A stretch of 64,000 nt of DNA from Desulfatitalea tepidiphila (GTDB lineage Bacteria; Desulfobacterota; Desulfobacteria; Desulfobacterales; Desulfosarcinaceae), in NCBI RefSeq assembly GCF_001293685.1, contig NZ_BCAG01000005.1:1-64000 (forward strand). Direction: 5' to 3'. A program made the translations under genes and the position numbers. Position 1 is the first letter of the stretch; the number at the start of each line of letters is the position of its first letter. This document shows positions 58,764 to 64,000 of this stretch, piece by piece. The notes under the pieces are model-generated. The model had not been told where the DNA came from. It made no database searches and was given only the letters and a program-made list of their open reading frames with translations.

Positions 58764-61268
58764 CTACACCTGTACGATATTGCGCAGCGCCCAGATGTTC
58801 CTGGCCCGCAGCCACCGCTCCTGGAATTGGGGCTGCTGGACCTGCTTGGCGATGGTCGAAAGGGCGAACAGGTGTTGATTACGCTGGTCCCGCGTGCCCG
58901 CCAGTACGACAACCGCCGTGACGCGGGGCGCCAGTTCTGAGAAATAGATACCGGCTTTGCAGCGCGCCAGCAGGATATGAAACGTTCCGGTCCCCTCGAT
59001 GATGATATGCGGAATCGCAAGGTCCGGCCGCAAGGCAGTGCTGCTCTCCTTTTCCCTTTCCACAAGCAATCCATAGACGGTGTCGGATGAGACGCCGAGC
59101 GACTCGGACAACGCCTCTGCCGCACGCCGGAAAAACGAATCCACGTGCATGGGGTCATTGAAATCGAGAATCGAGCTGTTATCCAATGCCTGGCGGTAGC
59201 GCACCTTGCACAAATCGCCCTCTCCGCCGCAGGAGATCTCCCGGACCTCCTTCTCCAGCCGCTTAAACACCATCTGCTTTGGCACTGCGCGGCCAACCAT
59301 ACTCAATACGGCGTGGTCACGATTCTCCCCGAACTGCAGCATCATCTGTTCGAGGCTCGGTCTGGACCCCACCACGGTCAGCCAGTCGCCAACCTGCAGT
59401 TGGGTGAATCCGCCGCAGACGATCAATTCCCCATGCCGCCGGATTGAAATGATATGAATATCCAGGGGCAGAAGCAAATCGCGCACGGCAAACCCATCAA
59501 GGTCGGGATTGCGCAGTTCGAATTCGATCACTTCCCGTCCCTTTTCGAGGCCGAGCAGCAGCGTGGCGGCAGAGGGCGATCGGACAAATTGATCCAGCAG
59601 ATTGACCACCGCTGTACTCGGCTCGACCACCAGGGCCCCGAGGTGATGGAAACGCCTGGCATGGCTCCTTTCGTTCAACCGCACGACCAGGTTCTGGGCC
59701 GTGAAATACTCCTGGGCCAATTCACAGATCCGGTAGTTCTCTTCGTCGGATAGCATGGCCACGATGGCGTCGGCCTGGGCGACCCCCAACCGGTTGAAGC
59801 ATTCGAGGCTCACGTCGCTGATGGGATGGATTTCGATTTCCGGGTTCTGGGACGAATGTTGGGCGTAGCGCACCTGATTGGTGGCGATCTTGACCTCCCA
59901 CCCATTGGATTGCAGCAGGCGCGCCAGGGCCAGGGACTCCCCGTCCAAACCAAAAATGAGCGCATCACGCACGCCGCCGAGGCTATGGGCAGCCAGCCGC
60001 GGCTGGACTTCATTGGCCAGGAACAGGGCCCATTTGAACAGCGGCGGCCCCAACAGCTGATTCAACACGATCACCGCGATGAGCAGCGTCGCAAAAACCG
60101 ATCCCCAGTCGGGAAACTCCGCGGCCACCTCCTTGGCCAGACCCAGGCTGACGCCGGCCTGGGTCACGTAACCCATCCAGGCAAGGGCATTGTATTTGAT
60201 CGGATCACCGGCCAGCTGTCCCCCGCAAAAAGCGCTGATGAAAATGGCGACCAGGCGAAAAGCAAAGAGGGCGAGCGCGATTCCCCAGCATTGAGCCAGG
60301 ATATCCAAGGAGATGGCGGCGCCGGTAAGCGTAAAAAAGGCGACATAAACGATGGGTCCGAGATCATGGAGCACCTTCATCAACTCGGTGCGATAGGGAG
60401 TGTAGTTGCTGACCACAAAGCCCGCGATCATACAGATGAGCATGGGCTCCATCAGCACATCGATGACGAAATGGGCCTGGGACCAAGATCGAAGCCACGA
60501 AGACAGGACAAAAACCCCATAGCCGGTCAACAGCACCGCGACGGTCTTCAGGCCGCGACGCAGTCGCCAGGATAACACAGCTGCCAGCCACCGGCCGAGA
60601 GAGTATCCGACGACCGCGGAGAGGAACAGCTCCAGGACCAGGATCAATAAAAAGCGCAGATCGAAGGTTCGCCCGGTAAGCAGGGTTGCGGCCACGGCGG
60701 CGCAGATGCTGAACAACGTGATCACAATCACATCCATGATCATCGTTACGCCCAGGATCGTTTTGGTAAACGGGCCTTTTGCCCGCAGCTCGTTCACTAC
60801 CGCCATGGCCGACGATGGCGATCGGGCCACCAGGATGGCACCGGCCATCATAGCAACCGCAAGCCGTTGGGAGGTCGGCAGGGAACGGGTAAAAGAGATC
60901 CACTCGGACAGGAAGAAAAAAGCGGCACTACCCAGAACGAAAATGGATGGAATCTGAAAATAGGCGTTGTATCGAATGGTTTTAAACCTGGGTTTGAGCT
61001 GGCGAAGCACCAATTCCGCACCTGCGGCAAAGGCAATAAAGGCAAGGGCCGCTTCATCCACGAACCTGAGACGCCGGACCGCATCGACAGGAATGAGATT
61101 CAACACGTAGGGACCCGCAACGATCCCGGTGAACAAAAAACCGCTGATCAGAGGAAGCTTGAGTTTTGCCAGAAGCTGGCCAATCTGCCTGGATGCCAGA
61201 ACGACGATCACAAAACCAACGATCAATGCCGGCAGCATGAAAAATTGGCCCATCACGGCTTCACCCAT
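58764..61268 (-). CDS. Cation/proton antiporter fused to RCK and PTS EIIA-like domains
   Basis: An 834-residue fusion. Residues about 1-400 are a CPA-type Na+(K+)/H+ exchanger with some 12 helices. A TrkA_N Rossmann domain follows (LIFGLDGESLALARLL, about 435-550), then a TrkA_C-like domain (about 590-650). The C-terminal ~150 residues resemble a PTS EIIA domain, including the AIPHIII site whose His is the phosphorylated residue in EIIA proteins. This links ion exchange to nucleotide and possibly phosphotransfer signals. The start ATG 61268 is weakly supported (GAGAAG upstream); ATG 61253 is possible. Monocistronic. Confidence 0.88.
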   Translation of the reverse strand: MGEAVMGQFFMLPALIVGFVIVVLASRQIGQLLAKLKLPLISGFLFTGIVAGPYVLNLIPVDAVRRLRFVDEAALAFIAFAAGAELVLRQLKPRFKTIRYNAYFQIPSIFVLGSAAFFFLSEWISFTRSLPTSQRLAVAMMAGAILVARSPSSAMAVVNELRAKGPFTKTILGVTMIMDVIVITLFSICAAVAATLLTGRTFDLRFLLILVLELFLSAVVGYSLGRWLAAVLSWRLRRGLKTVAVLLTGYGVFVLSSWLRSWSQAHFVIDVLMEPMLICMIAGFVVSNYTPYRTELMKVLHDLGPIVYVAFFTLTGAAISLDILAQCWGIALALFAFRLVAIFISAFCGGQLAGDPIKYNALAWMGYVTQAGVSLGLAKEVAAEFPDWGSVFATLLIAVIVLNQLLGPPLFKWALFLANEVQPRLAAHSLGGVRDALIFGLDGESLALARLLQSNGWEVKIATNQVRYAQHSSQNPEIEIHPISDVSLECFNRLGVAQADAIVAMLSDEENYRICELAQEYFTAQNLVVRLNERSHARRFHHLGALVVEPSTAVVNLLDQFVRSPSAATLLLGLEKGREVIEFELRNPDLDGFAVRDLLLPLDIHIISIRRHGELIVCGGFTQLQVGDWLTVVGSRPSLEQMMLQFGENRDHAVLSMVGRAVPKQMVFKRLEKEVREISCGGEGDLCKVRYRQALDNSSILDFNDPMHVDSFFRRAAEALSESLGVSSDTVYGLLVEREKESSTALRPDLAIPHIIIEGTGTFHILLARCKAGIYFSELAPRVTAVVVLAGTRDQRNQHLFALSTIAKQVQQPQFQERWLRARNIWALRNIVQV

Positions 61269-61422
61269 ATTCTTCTCAAAAAGATTCGATGGAAATGGTA
61301 AACGTCATACCGCATCCGGCGCCTCGGAACTCATCGTCGCGACCGGACCGGCAGACATTGATTTAACGTCCGAAACGAGTTAGAGTCCCACGCAACGTCA
61401 ATACGCAAGGAGTCGCACACCC

Positions 61423-62034
61423 ATGGCACGAGTCGATGATTTTCAACAAGCCCGGGACCTGGCCGCGCTGGAACTGGCCAATCAGAAGTTAGCCGAAATC
61501 GCCGACCGATCAGGATTTGAAACGATCGGAATCGATAAGTTGCGCATCCCTTTTCTGGATCGCGTCTACACCGTCTCCTATCCGGAATTTGCTTTCCGCG
61601 ATGCATACGAAGCGTCGGCTGAAGTACCGCTCCAGGAACAAGTGCTGGTGCTTCATTACCTGCTGGGGTGCCAACCCAGGCTCACCGGCCAGTGGGTGGC
61701 CTACCGCGAAATCCCCGGGGCCGGATTCTACTATGGTCCGTTTGTCAAGCGCGCCATCGATCCGCTCAAAAAGGTATTCGGCCAGAACATTGCGGCATTT
61801 CAAAAAGCCGCCGGCAAACTCGGGGGCACGCCGATCGATGCCGGACCGGCCGCTTTTCAACTGGACGTGCTGCCCTACGCTCCGATTCAAATCTTCGTAT
61901 GGGAAGGCGACGACGAATTCCCGGCGGAAGCCAATATTCTATTCGATGCGTCGATCGGGGACTACCTCTCACCGGAAGATGCTGCGTGGTTGGGCAGCCT
62001 GCCGATCTATCGCCTGATGGCCCTCGGGCGCTGA
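61423..62034 (+). CDS. DUF3786 family protein
   Basis: A 203-residue DUF3786 protein, a family common in anaerobes and sulfate reducers. Features: IPFLDRVYTVSYPEFAF, LLGCQPRLTGQWVAYREIPGAGFYYGPF and the C-terminal VWEGDDEFPAEANILFD. It is probably soluble; no function is established, and an association with corrinoid/Fe-S metabolism has been noted only by context elsewhere. AAGGAG lies ten bases before the ATG. It is convergent with the rhodanese gene (15-bp gap). Confidence 0.85.
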   Translation: MARVDDFQQARDLAALELANQKLAEIADRSGFETIGIDKLRIPFLDRVYTVSYPEFAFRDAYEASAEVPLQEQVLVLHYLLGCQPRLTGQWVAYREIPGAGFYYGPFVKRAIDPLKKVFGQNIAAFQKAAGKLGGTPIDAGPAAFQLDVLPYAPIQIFVWEGDDEFPAEANILFDASIGDYLSPEDAAWLGSLPIYRLMALGR

Positions 62035-62049
62035 TAACGTTATCAAATT

Positions 62050-62550
62050 TTACGGGGACGAGATCAAACTGGAAACCGGAAGGCCGTGTGCCTGCCACAA
62101 TCCCCAGCCGTCCACCAGGTAGTAGACGCGTTCAAACCCCAGCCAGGTCAGCTTTTCGGCCAGTTCACGGGCGAGCGTGCACTGCGGACCGTCGCAGTAG
62201 GTGATGATCACCTGATCGGGCGCCGTGCCGGCCATCAGCCTATCGGCCCACTGATCGAAAGCGTAGGGATCGAGATGTATGGCGCCCTCGATATGGCCGA
62301 CCTCGTAGGCGATCAACGGGCGCGCATCGGCAAACAGGGCCTCGTTGGCTTCATGCATCCGCCGGGCCTGTTCGAAATCGATGACTTTGAACAGATCCAT
62401 GTCGATATTGCCGGAAGGCGCCGGCGGCGAAGTGGCCACCAGCGGCAGCACTTCCGGCCGCAACAGATAACTGCCGGCCGCGAGCACAACGGCGATGGCC
62501 ACCACCATCAGGGTCTCATATAAAAACCGGTGCAAGATTATTTTTTTCAT
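62050..62550 (-). CDS. Membrane-anchored rhodanese-like protein
   Basis: A 166-residue protein with one N-terminal membrane anchor (LMVVAIAVVLAAGSYLL, about residues 14-30) and a rhodanese domain (about 52-160). The active-site loop reads YCDGPQC with Cys119 and Cys124, followed by ELAEKLTWLGFERVYYLVDGW. It probably faces the periplasm and handles sulfur transfer or thiol redox chemistry, which fits a sulfur-metabolising anaerobe. No ribosome site is evident. It stands alone, upstream of a hairpin element. Confidence 0.9.
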   Translation of the reverse strand: MKKIILHRFLYETLMVVAIAVVLAAGSYLLRPEVLPLVATSPPAPSGNIDMDLFKVIDFEQARRMHEANEALFADARPLIAYEVGHIEGAIHLDPYAFDQWADRLMAGTAPDQVIITYCDGPQCTLARELAEKLTWLGFERVYYLVDGWGLWQAHGLPVSSLISSP

Positions 62551-62662
62551 CGCTAAAACCAGCCTTCGGGAACGGCATCTGCATCGAATTCATGTGATCA
62601 TGTGTGCCGATACTCTCTACCACGAGGCTTTCCTCAACTCAACATCCCCAGGCACCCGCCGG

Positions 62663-63123
62663 CAGTTCCAAATGAATGGGATTCACCTTGGAAGGCGTGC
62701 TTTCCATGCGTTGACGACACCGCAAAGAGTCCGATATCTGCGTTGCGCTCATCCCGTCGTCCTTGCGGCGTACGACAAGTACGCCTCAGGACACGGAATT
62801 TCGCACGCCTTGATCTTGAACCTTTTACGGCGCCGTCCGGCAACAACTTTTTACATGGCCACCATGCGTTGTTTGATAAAAAAATCGCATGGCAACGGTC
62901 ATGGCAGGCCCGGGTGGGGCAGGTGGCCAGGGCCACGTCAGCCAGCGGTCGATAGTGCCGGTTGAATGCAAACGGCTGACAAGCGGCCCAGACTGTTTGA
63001 GCGCAGCGAGTTTCTGGGCCGCCCGCCGTGCATTCTACCGGCACTTGACCGCTTGGCGTGTGGCATCGGCCACCTGTCCCGCCCGGGCCGGGTCTAATGA
63101 ATGGCATTCAGTTGGAATCACTG
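62663..63123 (+). repeat. Hairpin element, copy F (303 bp plus a nested 158-bp insertion)
   Basis: Left end CAGTTCCAAATGAATGGG, right end ..GTTGGAATCACTG; the two parts together match the 303-bp family length once the inner 158 bp (62704-62861) are removed. The right half is almost identical to copies A and E. No target duplication is evident, so it is an older insertion. It lies 47 bp upstream of the aroF leader. Confidence 0.88.
62704..62861. repeat. Nested 158-bp insertion with 10-bp direct repeats
   Basis: CCATGCGTTG occurs at 62704-62713 and 62862-62871, bounding a 158-bp insertion inside copy F. It has a GGCGTAC-GACAA-GTACGCC hairpin and, read in reverse, shares blocks with the 41578 element (GATCAAGGCG, GCGAAA, CGCAGATATCGG-like). 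Confidence 0.7.
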
Positions 63124-63169
63124 TTGCAACACAAACCCGTTGACGTGCGCTCGTTCGATGAGGTATAGG

Positions 63170-63292
63170 ATGGATCAGATTGAATCAATGAAAAGATACC
63201 AAGCCATGTCGACCAGCAGCACAGGACATATTTTTCGTTTTTTTAGTGGATGCTTCTTTTTTAGCTTTAGAGGCATCCATCCGGCGGATTAG
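63170..63292 (+). CDS. Phenylalanine-rich leader peptide of aroF
   Basis: A 40-codon frame upstream of the DAHP synthase gene. The core reads IFRFFSGCFFFSF: seven Phe within thirteen residues, as in attenuator leaders such as E. coli PheL. The ATG at 63170 has GAGG six bases upstream; in-frame ATGs at 63188 and 63206 are alternatives. Ribosome stalling at these Phe codons when Phe-tRNA is scarce would control the hairpins immediately downstream. The peptide itself needs no function. Confidence 0.75.
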   Translation: MDQIESMKRYQAMSTSSTGHIFRFFSGCFFFSFRGIHPAD

Positions 63293-63310
63293 CATCTAAA
63301 TCGAGCTGCG

Positions 63311-63342
63311 ACCCCGGGTGGAGATCATCCTTCACCTGGGGT
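63311..63342 (+). promoter_or_regulatory. Attenuator hairpin 2 of the aroF leader
   Basis: ACCCC-GGTG pairs with CACC-GGGGT (10 bp including a G-U pair) and is followed by TTTCTATTTT. Bases 63312-63323 (CCCC and GTGGAG) can alternatively pair with CTCCACGGGG at 63376-63385, which would break the terminator below; this is the expected antiterminator. Confidence 0.65.
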
Positions 63343-63354
63343 TTTCTATTTTCC

Positions 63355-63395
63355 GGCCCCGTGGAGAAGGCACCCCTCCACGGGGCCTTTTGTTT
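63355..63395 (+). terminator. Attenuator terminator upstream of aroF
   Basis: GGCCCCGTGGAG and CTCCACGGGGCC form a perfect 12-bp stem (63355-63366 with 63376-63387) followed by TTTTGTTT. It is a strong Rho-independent terminator placed 49 bp before the aroF start and after the Phe-rich leader peptide, so it is an attenuator rather than an end-of-operon signal. Confidence 0.85.
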
Positions 63396-63443
63396 GCGAC
63401 GGATGCACCGATAACCAAAGAACCGTAACAAAGGAGCAGGACC

Positions 63444-64000
63444 ATGATTGTGGTATTGAAGCGCGATGCCAGTGACGAGGAGAAGGGTCGCATCCGGGCC
63501 GCATTGTATGAAAAAGGGTGCGTGGTGCGGGAGTTGGACACGGCCGGTCAGAGCGTGATCGGCGCCATCGGCCGGGGAGACCTGGACCCCAAGCATCTGA
63601 CCGCCATGGCCGGTGTGTCCGAAGTGATTCCCATCAATGGAAAATTCAAGCTGGTGAGCCGCCAGTGGCATCCCCACGACAGCCAAGTGAAGGTGGGGCC
63701 GATCGCCATCGGCGGTCACCGCGTGGCAATCATCGCCGGCCCGTGTGCGGTGGAGAGTGCGGCGCAAGCCCTGACCATCGCCCGTGACGTCAAGCGTTAC
63801 GGCGCTGCCATATTCCGGGGAGGGGCCTACAAACCGCGCACCTCGCCCTATTCGTTCCAGGGGCTGGAAGAGGAGGGTCTCAAGATCCTGGCCCGGGTGC
63901 GCGAGGAGACCGGCCTGCCGGTGGTTACCGAAATCACCTCGCCCGGCCAGGCTGAACTGATGCGGCAATATGTCGACATGGTTCAGGTCGGCGCACGCAA
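63444..64000 (+). CDS. aroF: 3-deoxy-7-phosphoheptulonate (DAHP) synthase, start of gene
   Basis: The open frame runs off the window end. 185 codons are visible: an N-terminal ferredoxin-like regulatory domain (IVVLKRDASDEEKGRIRAAL.., about 1-70, as in Thermotoga/type I-beta enzymes) and then the catalytic barrel with IIAGPCAVES and FRGGAYKPRTSPYSFQG, and the beginning of DMVQVGAR. It condenses phosphoenolpyruvate and erythrose-4-phosphate, the first step to Phe/Tyr/Trp. AAGGAG lies seven bases before the ATG. Control by a phenylalanine attenuator upstream is predicted in addition to the ACT-like feedback domain. Confidence 0.95.
   Translation, partial: MIVVLKRDASDEEKGRIRAALYEKGCVVRELDTAGQSVIGAIGRGDLDPKHLTAMAGVSEVIPINGKFKLVSRQWHPHDSQVKVGPIAIGGHRVAIIAGPCAVESAAQALTIARDVKRYGAAIFRGGAYKPRTSPYSFQGLEEEGLKILARVREETGLPVVTEITSPGQAELMRQYVDMVQVGAR

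Noticed and set aside
62634..63107. Minus-strand 157-codon frame across the hairpin element upstream of aroF
   Set aside because: It lies entirely in repeat sequence, is not shared as a frame by the other copies, and has no ribosome site; the element is treated as non-coding.

Overview
The window looks like the chromosome of a Gram-negative anaerobe of the Desulfobacterota (Desulfosarcina/Desulfobacteraceae-like). This placement is an inference from gene content and has no marker gene behind it. The supporting features are a GC-rich genome with outer-membrane porins, formate-tetrahydrofolate ligase, a DUF3786 protein, a doubled PrkA module, a long acyl-CoA/carboxylase operon and several sigma-54 features. 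About 42 genes are supported; no tRNA, rRNA or CRISPR was seen.

Layout. 1-8.1 kb: a four-gene PrkA kinase / YeaH / SpoVR / second PrkA-like operon. 8.1-10.2 kb: a small orphan gene, a hairpin repeat, and a minus-strand CheX-CheX-FliN fusion. 10.5-16.1 kb: a plus-strand ion operon (UbiB-like kinase, TrkH, an RCK protein, a cation/proton antiporter with its own RCK domain). 16.2-29.0 kb, minus strand: a VOC protein, then a nine-gene operon (biotin carboxylase complex, enoyl-CoA hydratase, AtuA-like protein, TIGR03084-like protein, FadH-like reductase, isovaleryl-type acyl-CoA dehydrogenase, acyl-CoA synthetase). It resembles the Atu/Liu branched-chain acyl-CoA pathway and faces a divergent sigma-54 activator (29.3-31.0 kb). 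31.1-36.9 kb: fhs and a heterodimeric ABC exporter. 37.4-41.5 kb: an RNB ribonuclease, arfB, an Old Yellow Enzyme and a frameshifted UPF0316 gene. 41.7-46.4 kb: an orphan protein, a porin, an acyl-CoA ligase and a Spy/CpxP-like protein. 46.6-48.9 kb: a Cpx-like two-component system. 48.9-51.0 kb: a diadenylate-cyclase-like protein and a DJ-1/PfpI protein. 51.6-56.7 kb: an osmoprotectant operon (MarR, ProV, ProW, ProX, porin). 57.3-64 kb: aroK-aroE, an antiporter/RCK/EIIA fusion, DUF3786, rhodanese, and the start of a DAHP synthase gene behind a phenylalanine-rich leader peptide with attenuator hairpins.

The accessory layer is mostly non-coding. A ~303-bp hairpin element (terminal repeat CAGC..TTCTAACTGAATG) occurs seven times, whole or deleted, three times with recognisable 9-bp target duplications. 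A second palindromic element (41578-41716, a collapsed copy at 8098, and a diverged relative nested inside one hairpin element) and five arrays of degenerate ACTTTAA-like heptamers also recur. The most notable single observations are the mobile hairpin family, the Phe-leader attenuator of the DAHP synthase, the DisA-like protein with an altered RHR motif, the CheX-CheX-FliN fusion and the Atu-like operon with its control region.
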